Notes: generated from the letters alone by a model not told the origin. A DNA stretch of 10,243 bases from JBDREF01 sp043820045 (GCA_043820045.1 JBDREF010000228.1:1-10243); one strand, 5' to 3'; shown: positions 1 to 6,350, counted from the stretch's first letter. Made by a program: numbers and translations.

Positions 1-1457
1 CCTTTTTCTATCCTGCTCAGGTCAAGGAACTTCTTTACCGTCTCTCGTAAGTAGTGCAGGTTCTTTGTCACCGCCTCAAGGGAGTGCTTCTGTTTGGGAT
101 TTATATCGCCGAAGAGCCCATCCCGTACGGCCGCAGCGTTCATAATCGTCGTGGCCACTATTCCCTTAAGCTCGTGCGATACGAATCCCACAAGGTCGAG
201 GTACGTCTTATTCAGGGCCGCCAGTTTCTCGTTCGAGGTTTTGAGACTGTCCTCTCTCTCTCGCAATTGAGCCGACATTTTGTTGAACGACTTTGCCAGC
301 GTGTCCAGCTCAATCGTTCCGGTCTCTTTTCCTACTTCGTATCCCAACTGGCCGCCGGAAAGTCTCCTGGTAGCCTTAACCATGTCAAGGACGGGCCGTG
401 AGATGGCCCCGGTGAGCAGCAGGGCGAACAGACCGGCCAGCAATGCAGCGACCGACACGATTGCCACAAAGAACAGGAAGATATTCCTGGCCATATCGAC
501 AAAAGGCTGCTCGAGAATGCCGACATAGAGTATTCCGACAATTTCTCCGTTTACGTCCCTGATCGGCTCGTAGGCGGTCTTGAACCAGCCGGTCACCACG
601 AAGGCCCTGTCCACCCACTGCATGCCGCCGGTCAGCACACGTTCGTACACTTCTTCGGAGACGCGAGTGCCAATGGCTCTTCTTCCGTCCTCGGCCCTGA
701 CATTGGTCGATATTCGAAGGTCGCCCTGGAAGATAGTAGCGGTGCCGGTATCGATGCCCTTGTATTGTATGCCCTCGTAAACCGTCTCTTTTATTCTGTC
801 AACTATTCTGTAGTTCCTGTTCAGCAGCGTGCCGCCGTGCAATACTCCGATCAGCCCTCCGTCATATCCGAAGACGGGCGCGGCGGCCCTGATCATCATT
901 CCTGAAGTCTCTTCGACTCCCGTGCTTTGTTTCGCCCTGGGCGTTGGGATAAATCTTATGTGCGCCTGCTCGGCCAGGTCCTCGCCCTCCTTTGCAAGCT
1001 CCTCTCTCGGCACTATGAGGGTCCCGGCGATTGCTTGCTTACCCGACAGGATACGGCCGACCAGCTCATCATCGGCCTGACTGTCGCCATCGACGGACGG
1101 ATTTCGCGACCTGACCATGACCTTTCCCGACGCATCTGTAAGGGTCAGCACATCCAGCGACTCCGCCTCTCTTATCCTGCCAAGCTCCTCCTTCAGAATT
1201 TCCATGTCTTTGCCGGAAATGGCGTCTTTTATGAAAAACCTCACGGCGGTAAATCTTACCACGTCCCTGACGCTTCCAACCTGATACTGATAGATCTCGC
1301 GGGCGGAGTTCAGGTCGTTTCTGACCTTTGTCTGGGCCCTGGCCATGATGTCGTTTTCGATAACGTAGTAGCCCAATATCGCCATCGACAGGGCGAGCGC
1401 AACGATAACCGCGAGGAATGATATGAGTATCCTTGTTCTTAGCTTCCTGGGTTTCAT
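1..1457 (-). CDS. Membrane sensor histidine kinase, 3' part cut off by the window edge
   Basis: This is the sensor of a two-component system; its signal and partner regulator are not visible. The reading frame is open from ATG 1457 to the left edge, giving 485 residues. In order: a first membrane helix at about residues 8-31; a large extracytoplasmic Cache-like sensor at about 40-315, whose second half (TIFQGDLRIST at 241-251, then YEPIRDVNGEIVGILYVG at 296-313) resembles the double-Cache domains of sensor kinases; a second membrane helix at about 325-349; a HAMP linker at about 350-402; a short coiled coil; and a HisKA domain starting near 415. The phosphoacceptor is His428 in FVSHELK. The ATP-binding domain must lie beyond the edge. 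GGGGAAG lies a few bases before the ATG, and no other ATG, GTG or TTG in frame was seen in the roughly 100 bases upstream. It follows nnrD on the same strand after 125 bp. The family call is strong; ligand unknown. Confidence 0.9.
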   Translation of the reverse strand, partial: MKPRKLRTRILISFLAVIVALALSMAILGYYVIENDIMARAQTKVRNDLNSAREIYQYQVGSVRDVVRFTAVRFFIKDAISGKDMEILKEELGRIREAESLDVLTLTDASGKVMVRSRNPSVDGDSQADDELVGRILSGKQAIAGTLIVPREELAKEGEDLAEQAHIRFIPTPRAKQSTGVEETSGMMIRAAAPVFGYDGGLIGVLHGGTLLNRNYRIVDRIKETVYEGIQYKGIDTGTATIFQGDLRISTNVRAEDGRRAIGTRVSEEVYERVLTGGMQWVDRAFVVTGWFKTAYEPIRDVNGEIVGILYVGILEQPFVDMARNIFLFFVAIVSVAALLAGLFALLLTGAISRPVLDMVKATRRLSGGQLGYEVGKETGTIELDTLAKSFNKMSAQLREREDSLKTSNEKLAALNKTYLDLVGFVSHELKGIVATTIMNAAAVRDGLFGDINPKQKHSLEAVTKNLHYLRETVKKFLDLSRIEK

Positions 1458-1582
1458 TGGTTCTTCCCCGGCGTCAACGGGCCCGTCGTCCGCCGTCCCC
1501 CGGCAAAAACGTCCTTTCGCATTCGGTCTGATTCGTGAGATGCACTGCCGGGCCGCATAACGCCGCCTTATGAAATCCGCAT

Positions 1583-2440
1583 TCAGCTTCTTGTGAAGGC
1601 TTCGCCTAACATCCGGACTATGTCGGTGGCCATCATGCTGACCGCGCCTACTCTTTCGGCCGCGATGTCACCGGCCAGGCCGTGGATGTAAACGCCGAGA
1701 ACCGCCGCGTCGAAGTTGCTCAGGCCCTGGCCGACGAGTGCGGTTATAGCGCCGGTCAAGACGTCCCCCGAGCCGGCTGTCGCCATGCCGGGATTGCCCG
1801 TCTTGTTAATATAGACTCTTTGGCCGTCGGTGACGACCGTTCCCGCTCCCTTCAAGACCGCTACGGCCCCGGTTCGCTCGGCTAATCGAACCGCCTGCTG
1901 TTGCCGCTCGGCGGGCAGCGGCTCTCTAAACAGGCCGGACCACAATCGCTTCATCTCGCCCGGATGGGGCGTCAGGACCGGTTCGGCCTTGAGTCCCGCG
2001 GGCCAGTTCTTCATGCCGGCCAGATTGTTCAGGCCGTCGGCGTCGATGATCAGCCGCAGCTTGGGCTGTTGGAGAATCGTTTCAAGGATCGTGCGAAGTG
2101 CCGCGCTCGTGCCGACGCCCGGTCCGAACGCTACGGCGTCGTTTTCCGTCACAATCTGGAGGATGCAATTGATCGCCTTTGCCGATATCCGGCCGAGACT
2201 GTCTTCCGGCAGGGCGATAGTGGTAAACGACGGCTCTATCGAAGCGACTATCGATAGAACGCTCTTCGGCGTCGCCACGCGCACCAGCCCGGCGCCGGAC
2301 CTCAGCGCCGCCCGGCCCGCCAGCGCCGCCGCACCGCTCATCCCGACGCTGCCGGCAATGATACAAACCTTGCCGAAGTCGCCCTTATGAGCATCCGCAG
2401 CCCGCGGCTTGAGCTTTGGAATTGTCTCTATTATCTCCAT
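1583..2440 (-). CDS. nnrD: ADP-dependent (S)-NAD(P)H-hydrate dehydratase
   Basis: NnrD repairs damaged NADH and NADPH: it dehydrates the S-form of the hydrate (NADHX/NADPHX) using ADP (ATP in eukaryotes), in the cytoplasm. The 285-residue protein has the ribokinase-like fold signature motifs: HKGDFGKV near 18-25, GPGVG at 106-110, DADGLN at 133-138, LTPHPGE at 156-162, and NPGMATAGSGDVLTG at 216-230 with the catalytic Asp226. The length is that of a stand-alone dehydratase; the NnrE epimerase domain, which is often fused at the N-terminus, is absent, so the epimerase must be elsewhere. I chose ATG 2440, not the in-frame ATG 2476: 2440 has GAGG 4 bases upstream, its product starts where homologues start, and the promoter at 2461-2489 places the transcript start near 2454, downstream of 2476. 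It points away from the hicB-like gene. Confidence 0.95.
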   Translation of the reverse strand: MEIIETIPKLKPRAADAHKGDFGKVCIIAGSVGMSGAAALAGRAALRSGAGLVRVATPKSVLSIVASIEPSFTTIALPEDSLGRISAKAINCILQIVTENDAVAFGPGVGTSAALRTILETILQQPKLRLIIDADGLNNLAGMKNWPAGLKAEPVLTPHPGEMKRLWSGLFREPLPAERQQQAVRLAERTGAVAVLKGAGTVVTDGQRVYINKTGNPGMATAGSGDVLTGAITALVGQGLSNFDAAVLGVYIHGLAGDIAAERVGAVSMMATDIVRMLGEAFTRS

Positions 2441-2460
2441 AAAACCTCGTTTCGAGCAAT

Positions 2461-2489
2461 ATATTACACATAACACCCGACACGGTCAA
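2461..2489 (-). promoter_or_regulatory. Sigma-70-type promoter of nnrD
   Basis: On the minus strand TTGACC (2489-2484), a 17-base spacer and TAATAT (2466-2461) form a near-consensus housekeeping promoter. The predicted transcript start is about 2454, giving a leader of about 14 bases that holds the GAGG ribosome binding site of nnrD. Its -35 box is 8 bases from the -35 box of the divergent promoter, and the two boxes form the inverted repeat GTCAA/TTGAC. Confidence 0.7.
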
Positions 2490-2497
2490 CAAATGAT

Positions 2498-2525
2498 TTG
2501 ACAAGCAGAAAGGATGGTTTACAAT
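2498..2525 (+). promoter_or_regulatory. Sigma-70-type promoter of the hicB-like / HEPN-like pair
   Basis: TTGACA (2498-2503), a 16-base spacer and TACAAT (2520-2525) give a near-consensus promoter with a predicted start near 2532. It faces away from the nnrD promoter. Because the -10 box lies at 2520-2525, the in-frame ATG at 2514 cannot be the start of the following gene; ATG 2598 is used instead. Confidence 0.7.
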
Positions 2526-2597
2526 AAGCAGCAAAGCGAAGGATTTGTCGAGATTTGCAGCAAGAGAATTCGCCGATTTCAGCAGAGATTAAAACCT

Positions 2598-2759
2598 ATG
2601 AGCGAAATCATATTCATCGTTGAAGATTCTGACGAAGGCGGTTACACAGCCAAATCTCTCGGTCACTCCATCTTTACCGAAGGGGAAACTCTCGACGAGT
2701 TAAAAGAAAATGTCAAAGACGCTGTAAAATGCCACTTTGATCTGTACGAAGAAGCTTAA
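2598..2759 (+). CDS. Small HicB-like (antitoxin-type) protein
   Basis: A 53-residue protein starting MSEIIFIVEDSDEGGYTAKS. The pattern (beta strand, acidic turn, GGYTA, strand, then a helix with LDELKENVKDAVKCHFD) is that of the partial RNase-H fold of HicB-type proteins, including the common short stand-alone ones of about 65-75 residues that often lack a DNA-binding domain. Family members of this kind usually continue after the CHF motif with another strand; here the frame stops after CHFDLYEEA with two stop codons in a row, so the C-terminus is probably shortened by a frameshift or recombination. There is no clear ribosome binding site (GAGA about 10 bases upstream). No HicA toxin is next to it. 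The next gene begins 84 bp downstream and is probably cotranscribed. The fold call is fairly sure; an antitoxin role is inference. Confidence 0.7.
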   Translation: MSEIIFIVEDSDEGGYTAKSLGHSIFTEGETLDELKENVKDAVKCHFDLYEEA

Positions 2760-2843
2760 TAAGATAGGCAAGGCCGATGATCTGTGGCTGGAATACGACA
2801 TCTCGAAGCACAAAGAAGGAAAAATGAGGAGGATCGATTATTC

Positions 2844-3374
2844 ATGTCAGATCAAACCGAACTAACAAACCAAGAATTGGTCAGGTTACTCGACACTTAC
2901 TTATATGGTTGGGAGTATAAACAGATTGAAAGCGCTTCCGTTCAAGGGCCTGCAAAACTGGCTGGTTTTATTCTCGGAGCATGTTTTATCGATGCTATGG
3001 CAGGTTTCTTATCTGGTATAGATAGGGATTCCGCAAAGAAGGGATCAGGAAAGCGATTTCAAGACTTTGTTAAGAAGTATATGGACCAATATGACCCCGA
3101 CAAACTTTGGCAGGATCTAAGGTGTGGCCTGGTACATTCTTATGCTGCGGGCGATACCTATGCGTTTACGGACAATAATAAAGCAGGTTTTCATTTCGAA
3201 TTGACAGCACGCGGAAAAGTCATTCTCAATCTCGAAGACTTCTGTGCGGATCTTCGCAAAGCTTACGCTCGCTTTCGGAAAGATATTCTAACTGACAGAA
3301 CAGTCTTCCTCAATGCAAAACGCAGATATAAGTCCATGGGTTTAATGATGGAAGTTCCGCATGATCAACTGTAG
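2844..3374 (+). CDS. Unknown protein with a HEPN-like R-x4-H motif
   Basis: A 176-residue, mostly helical soluble protein. I do not recognise a named family. Start at ATG 2844 is supported by AGGAGG about 11 bases upstream; an upstream in-frame start at 2784 has no such site. Residues 37-58 form a hydrophobic alanine/glycine-rich helix. The most telling part is DKLWQDLRCGLVHSYAAGD at about 87-104: Arg93 and His98 form an R-x4-H motif after an amphipathic helix, as in HEPN-domain proteins, many of which are RNases in toxin-antitoxin and phage defence systems. The last third has LNLEDFCADLRKAYARF (129-144), another amphipathic helix. Base and codon use is more AT-rich than in nnrD or larB, which suggests acquired DNA. 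It lies 84 bp after the HicB-like gene, in the same apparent transcript. A HEPN RNase role is a hypothesis; a structural prediction would settle the fold. Confidence 0.75.
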   Translation: MSDQTELTNQELVRLLDTYLYGWEYKQIESASVQGPAKLAGFILGACFIDAMAGFLSGIDRDSAKKGSGKRFQDFVKKYMDQYDPDKLWQDLRCGLVHSYAAGDTYAFTDNNKAGFHFELTARGKVILNLEDFCADLRKAYARFRKDILTDRTVFLNAKRRYKSMGLMMEVPHDQL

Positions 3375-3376
3375 CC

Positions 3377-3513
3377 AGGGTGTGCAAAATTCATTTTGAA
3401 CACGCGGAATAAATCTTTGCGACTGGAAGTAATGCGTGAGAAAATGAGGGGCGTATTTGGGATTATATGTCCCGCGTGTGCAACTCGTGCCCATGTACAA
3501 AGTTGCGCACCCT
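3377..3513. repeat. Intergenic element bounded by imperfect inverted repeats, with a hairpin
   Basis: AGGGTGTGCAA (3377-3387) and TTGCGCACCCT (3503-3513) are inverted copies matching at 10 of 11 positions and bound 137 bp without a gene. Inside, GTGTGCAACT (3476-3485) pairs with AGTTGCGCAC (3501-3510) at 9 of 10 positions across a 15-base loop. It lies between convergent genes (the HEPN-like gene and larB), so it may act as a terminator-like structure or be the remains of a miniature mobile element. There is no run of T after the stem. Confidence 0.45.
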
Positions 3514-3520
3514 AACGAAC

Positions 3521-3632
3521 TGCCACCCCGAGCGCAGTCGGGGGTCTGTTTGACAAATCCGCGAAGCGGTTCCTTGGTATGTTGAAAGTAGATAGACTTA
3601 AACAGATTTCTCGGCTTCGCTCGAAATGACGG
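3521..3632. repeat. Two inverted copies of a dispersed repeat, one inside the larB 3' end
   Basis: The plus-strand segment 3521-3551 (CCCCGAGCGCAGTCGGGGG then TCTGTTT) and the reverse complement of 3600-3632 (TTCGAGCGAAGCCGAGAAA then TCTGTTT) are diverged copies of one sequence in opposite orientation. From general knowledge, elements of the form CGAGCGAAG(T/C)CGAG...ATCTGTTT are frequent in some bacterial genomes. A short hairpin (CCGC-gaa-GCGG, 3559-3569) lies between the arms. The right arm is translated as the end of LarB. Confidence 0.65.
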
Positions 3633-4425
3633 CGGCTTGCTCTATTTTTCTGTTTATCATGGTTGCGGTTACGGCGGCGGAGAAGCCGTTGTCTATGTTG
3701 ACTGCCGTGACACCGGAGGCGCAGCTATTTAGCATAGTCAGCAGCGCCGAGAGACCCTCGAAGGCCGAGCCGTAGCCGACGCTGGTCGGCACTGCGATTA
3801 CCGGGCAACTGAGCAGGCCGCCCATGACGCTGGCCAGGGCTCCTTCCATGCCCGCTACTACGATAACGATATTAGCGTTCTGGAGTTTCGGGAGGTGCCT
3901 GAACAGCCTGTGCAGGCCCGCCACTCCCACGTCGCAGATCAGCTCCGTCCGCTGGCCCATGATTTCGGCAGTGACTTGTGCCTCGGTCGCCACGGGCAGG
4001 TCCGCCGTACCCGCGGTCACTATCGGCAGGACGGTCTTGGAAGCGGGCAGCTCCCGCTGCTCCAGCACAATCGCCCTGGCTAATTTCTCGTACCTTGCTT
4101 TGGGGAATTTACCTGTCTGCGCCAGGGCTTCGAAAACCTCAGGCTTGGCCCTTGTCGCCAGGACGTTATTTCCTTTTGAGGCAAGGCTCTCGAATATCTT
4201 GATTATATGTTCCGTGGTCTTTCCGGGGCAGTATATGACCTCCGGGAAGCCCCGGCGGATCTGCCGGTGATGATCGACGCACGCAAAACCCAAATCCTCG
4301 AACGGCAGGTGCCGGAATCTCTCAACCGCCTGGTCTATACTGACTTGCCCGTTCTTGACCTCTTCCAACAGTTGTTTTATCTGTTCAGCCCGAATAATTC
4401 GTCCCTCGTCACTCGTCGTTCCCAC
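3598..4425 (-). CDS. larB: Nickel pincer cofactor biosynthesis protein LarB
   Basis: LarB carboxylates nicotinic acid adenine dinucleotide and releases AMP, giving pyridinium-3,5-biscarboxylate mononucleotide, the first step to the nickel-pincer cofactor of lactate racemase and related enzymes; LarE and LarC act next. The 275-residue protein shows the helical N-terminal part with LPFEDLGFACVDHHR (40-54) and FPEVIYCPGKT (60-70), then a PurE-like domain with CDVGVAGLHRLF (164-175), VVAGMEGALASVMGGL (189-204), PTSVGYG (213-219) and SCASGVTAVNIDNGFSAA (234-251). Cys235 is probably the cysteine that binds the substrate in characterised LarB. The start is GTG 4425, 5 bases after the tsaD stop, so the two genes form an operon; there is no ATG nearby. 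The last residues, about 265-275 (AVISSEAEKSV), are coded by a dispersed repeat and exceed the normal family end. No larC or larE is in the window. Confidence 0.93.
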   Translation of the reverse strand: MGTTSDEGRIIRAEQIKQLLEEVKNGQVSIDQAVERFRHLPFEDLGFACVDHHRQIRRGFPEVIYCPGKTTEHIIKIFESLASKGNNVLATRAKPEVFEALAQTGKFPKARYEKLARAIVLEQRELPASKTVLPIVTAGTADLPVATEAQVTAEIMGQRTELICDVGVAGLHRLFRHLPKLQNANIVIVVAGMEGALASVMGGLLSCPVIAVPTSVGYGSAFEGLSALLTMLNSCASGVTAVNIDNGFSAAVTATMINRKIEQAAVISSEAEKSV

Positions 4426-4430
4426 CTCGT

Positions 4431-5474
4431 TCAGCCGGTCGCTTTCGGTTCCAGCGTCAGGTCTGCGAAAAGCCCGGCTTTGTACTTATGATACGCCAGA
4501 GAGGCTACCATAACTGCGTTGTCAGTGCAATAGTGTTTCGGCGCGACGAGCAGCGTTCTCGGCGGGTCGGAGGAGTCACACGCTTTCTGCAGGGCTGCTC
4601 GCAGGCGGCTGTTGGCGGCCACTCCGCCGCCCAACAGGACGGTTTTTGCGCCGATTTTCTTAGCGGCCCGCTGCGTTTTCTTTACGAGGACGTCAACCAC
4701 CGCCGCCTGGAAGGATGCGGCGATGTCGGCGATTTCCTGCCGGCTCATCGAATCGACCTTATCGGCGCCCTTCATATTCTTGCCCCGGCAGTGATAAAGC
4801 ACCGCGGTCTTAATACCGCTGAAGGAAAAATCCAGCGAATTCGGCCCCAGCATCGAGCGCGGGAATTTGACTGCATCCGGATTGCCGTCCGCCGCCGTCT
4901 TTTCGATGCTCGGCCCGCCGGGGTAGGGCAGTCTGAGGATTGTCGCTACCTTGTCGAAGGCCTCGCCCGCGGCGTCATCGATGGTCGAGCCCAACAGCAG
5001 CGGCTCCAGCGGCGAGCGATAATCATAAAGGCTGGTATGCCCGCCCGATACAATCAAGGCAACCGCCGGCAGTTCGACGCTCTCCTGCGACATTACGGCC
5101 GATTGCAGGTGAGCGTGCAGGTGATTGATCGCGATAAGCGGCTTTTCCCAGGCGAAGCTGAGCGTCTTGGCGGCGGTGACGCCCACTATCAGAGCGATAG
5201 TCAGCCCCGGCTGGTTAGCTACGGCGACTGCATCGATGTCGTCCCTGGCGACGCCGGCCTGCTCCATTGCCTCCTTTATTACGGGATATATCTTCTCGAT
5301 ATGCGCACGGGAGGCGATCTCAGGGACGACGCCGTAGTATTTCTCGTGCAGCTTCGTCTGCGAGGCCACTACCGAAGATTTGACAACCCTGCCATCCGCA
5401 ACCACCGCAGCGGCCGTCTCATCGCAACTGGTCTCGATACCCAAAATATTTATTGATTCGCCATCCGTTTTCAT
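4431..5474 (-). CDS. tsaD: tRNA N6-threonylcarbamoyladenosine transferase TsaD
   Basis: TsaD (Kae1/YgjD family) transfers the threonylcarbamoyl group from TC-AMP to A37 of tRNAs that read ANN codons, working with TsaB and TsaE. The 347-residue protein is full length, with every signature: GIETSCDET (12-20), NHLHAH (117-122) with metal ligands His118 and His122, SGGHTSLY (143-150), STIDDAAGEAFDK (163-175), PYPGGPSIEK (183-192), DFSFSGIKTA (215-224), LLGGGVAANSR (280-290) and CTDNAVM (316-322) with metal ligand Asp318. I chose ATG 5474: the family starts a few residues before ILGIETSCDET, and the in-frame ATG at 5519 lies upstream of the -35 box. There is no ribosome binding site at 5474, and the promoter predicts transcription starting at about 5475, so translation is probably leaderless. 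larB follows after 5 bases. Parts of the 5' end recur at 6189-6314 and near 7314. Confidence 0.97.
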   Translation of the reverse strand: MKTDGESINILGIETSCDETAAAVVADGRVVKSSVVASQTKLHEKYYGVVPEIASRAHIEKIYPVIKEAMEQAGVARDDIDAVAVANQPGLTIALIVGVTAAKTLSFAWEKPLIAINHLHAHLQSAVMSQESVELPAVALIVSGGHTSLYDYRSPLEPLLLGSTIDDAAGEAFDKVATILRLPYPGGPSIEKTAADGNPDAVKFPRSMLGPNSLDFSFSGIKTAVLYHCRGKNMKGADKVDSMSRQEIADIAASFQAAVVDVLVKKTQRAAKKIGAKTVLLGGGVAANSRLRAALQKACDSSDPPRTLLVAPKHYCTDNAVMVASLAYHKYKAGLFADLTLEPKATG

Positions 5475-5481
5475 CGAGCAG

Positions 5482-5510
5482 ATATTAGCCAAACGAAGGG
5501 CGTCTGTCAA
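5482..5510 (-). promoter_or_regulatory. Promoter of the tsaD-larB operon, predicting a leaderless mRNA
   Basis: On the minus strand TTGACA (5510-5505), exactly 17 bases, then TAATAT (5487-5482). By the usual spacing the first transcribed base is about 5475, one base before the tsaD ATG at 5474. No Shine-Dalgarno sequence is present, which agrees. The stretch GGCTAATATC and the following bases to the ATG are kept in two further copies to the right. Confidence 0.75.
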
Positions 5511-5589
5511 TGTCGGCATGGCAATTGGCACACGAAGAACAGCACCGGATTTGAAAGGTACATGTGTGTATCTGCGAAAACGATTTCTG

Positions 5590-5618
5590 TTGCTTTCCGA
5601 CTTGCGCGAGGATATGAT
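5590..5618 (+). promoter_or_regulatory. Possible promoter of the 114-residue protein gene (copy A)
   Basis: TTGCTT (5590-5595), 17 bases, TATGAT (5613-5618) would start transcription near 5625, leaving a leader of about 140 bases before ATG 5765. The boxes are fair but not conserved in the paralogous upstream region (copy C), so this is tentative. Confidence 0.35.
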
Positions 5619-5764
5619 GTATCGTGTGGTGCATAAGCCTGCGCCGGTTGGTGTCGAGTTGTGCATAAATGAAGGACCGCTATGCGAGTGATAGGATAAA
5701 TACAGTCCGACTGCACAGCGGCAACACTGAGCAGTCAAGCGATGTCTTCGAACGGAGGTTTGTC

Positions 5765-6109
5765 ATGGTTCTGGAACAAGGTGAAAGAGTGCACGTCATT
5801 TTCAGGCGGCTATTCGAAATGGATTTGCGCCGGCATTTTATCGGTGAAATCGTGGCCGTCGGCGATTCGACCGTCAAAGTCAGGGGCCGTGCCGTCGTCC
5901 TCGATTCTACTACAAACCAGTACGAGATCAAGGCGGATACGCGGACCAGAATTGTCTCGCTGACCGACGCCCTGAACGTAATAAATATCCTCCCACCCGA
6001 AGCGAGTATCGATGACGTCAAATACGTTATGTCTCATGACAAAAGGCTCACCGTCACAGACGGCGAGACTTTCACGTTAGACATAAACGAGTTCAGCACA
6101 GTCCGATGA
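5765..6109 (+). CDS. Conserved protein of unknown function, paralogue A (114 residues)
   Basis: A small soluble protein with no cysteine, no signal peptide and no membrane segment. Its pattern of alternating strands (GERVHVIFRRLF at 6-17, DLRRHFIGEIVAV at 20-32, STVKVRGRAVV at 35-45, then RTRIVSLTDALNVINILP at 60-77) suggests a mainly beta fold, followed by DVKYVMSHDKRLTVTDG and a conserved end LDINEFST. I know no function. Start at ATG 5765 is clear: AACGGAGG precedes it by 7 bases, and the paralogue at 7625 has the same start, the same 114-residue length and 77 identical residues. An in-frame start at 5669 would add a tail the paralogue lacks. It diverges from tsaD, 290 bp away, and this arrangement is repeated with the second copy. 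It is more GC-rich than the paralogue. Confidence 0.85.
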   Translation: MVLEQGERVHVIFRRLFEMDLRRHFIGEIVAVGDSTVKVRGRAVVLDSTTNQYEIKADTRTRIVSLTDALNVINILPPEASIDDVKYVMSHDKRLTVTDGETFTLDINEFSTVR

Positions 6110-6180
6110 TCGAATTCATAGCGGCTTGACAACAGCGATATGTGCTTCCGGCATCCTCTGCCAACGGCGTAAGAACGAAC

Positions 6181-6221
6181 GCAGCGTTCTACCGCTGCAA
6201 GCTTGCGGCGTTCTTGATTTC
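6181..6221. repeat. Hairpin-forming dispersed repeat, copy 1
   Basis: GCAGCG (6181-6186) and CGCTGC (6193-6198) form a 6-bp stem around a 6-base loop, followed by AAGCTTGCGG and a tail ending TTGATTTC. The part 6193-6221 matches 8014-8041 at 23 of 29 positions with one gap, and both copies have the same stem position. In both, the stop codon of a minus-strand reading frame lies in the loop. AAGAACG just left and CGTTCTT at 6208-6214 can extend the pairing. Confidence 0.6.
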
Positions 6222-6314
6222 ATCCATCCTGCCGTCGGCAACCTCAGCCGCGGCGGTCTCGTCGCAACTGGTCTCAATGCCCAGGATATTTATTGACTCG
6301 CCATTTGTTTCCAT
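6189..6314 (-). pseudogene. tsaD: 5' fragment of a second tsaD gene, truncated by a repeat
   Basis: The minus-strand frame from ATG 6314 gives 41 residues. The first 29 (METNGESINILGIETSCDET and on to ADGR) match the TsaD N-terminus at 26 of 29 positions; the rest (MDEIKNAASLQR) is repeat-derived and ends at TAG 6189. The whole catalytic body is missing, so it cannot be an active TsaD. Against the intact gene, 12 codons differ silently, 3 differ with amino acid change and 14 are identical. That excess of silent changes means this copy diverged while it still coded for protein, so it comes from a once-functional second tsaD, by old duplication or from a relative, and not from a recent local copying. 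The promoter upstream is preserved, so the 41-residue peptide could still be made from a leaderless transcript. Confidence 0.85.
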
Positions 6315-6321
6315 CGAGCGG

Positions 6322-6350
6322 ATATTAGCCGAGCAAAGAGGTTGTGTCGA
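6322..6350 (-). promoter_or_regulatory. Second copy of the tsaD-type leaderless promoter (copy B)
   Basis: On the minus strand TCGACA (6350-6345), 17 bases, TAATAT (6327-6322), with the predicted start at about 6315 directly before ATG 6314. Spacing and -10 box are identical to the promoter of the intact tsaD. If active, it makes RNA leftward, through the tsaD fragment and then antisense to paralogue A. Confidence 0.6.

Noticed and set aside
927..1421. Plus-strand frame of 164 codons
   Set aside because: It lies opposite the sensor kinase. The minus strand encodes Cache, HAMP and HisKA features throughout this stretch.
2760..2843. Separate small gene between the HicB-like and HEPN-like genes
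   Set aside because: The open frame has no start codon with a ribosome binding site and no recognised family; it is at best a relic, and is noted under the truncation finding.
4488..5456. Long plus-strand open frame (322 codons)
   Set aside because: It is the antisense shadow of tsaD. The minus-strand frame has every TsaD motif, and this one reads as arginine-rich low-quality protein without family features.
5475..5738. Longer tsaD with an N-terminal extension up to 5738
   Set aside because: The extension would cross the promoter and transcript start. TsaD proteins begin just before ILGIETSCDET.
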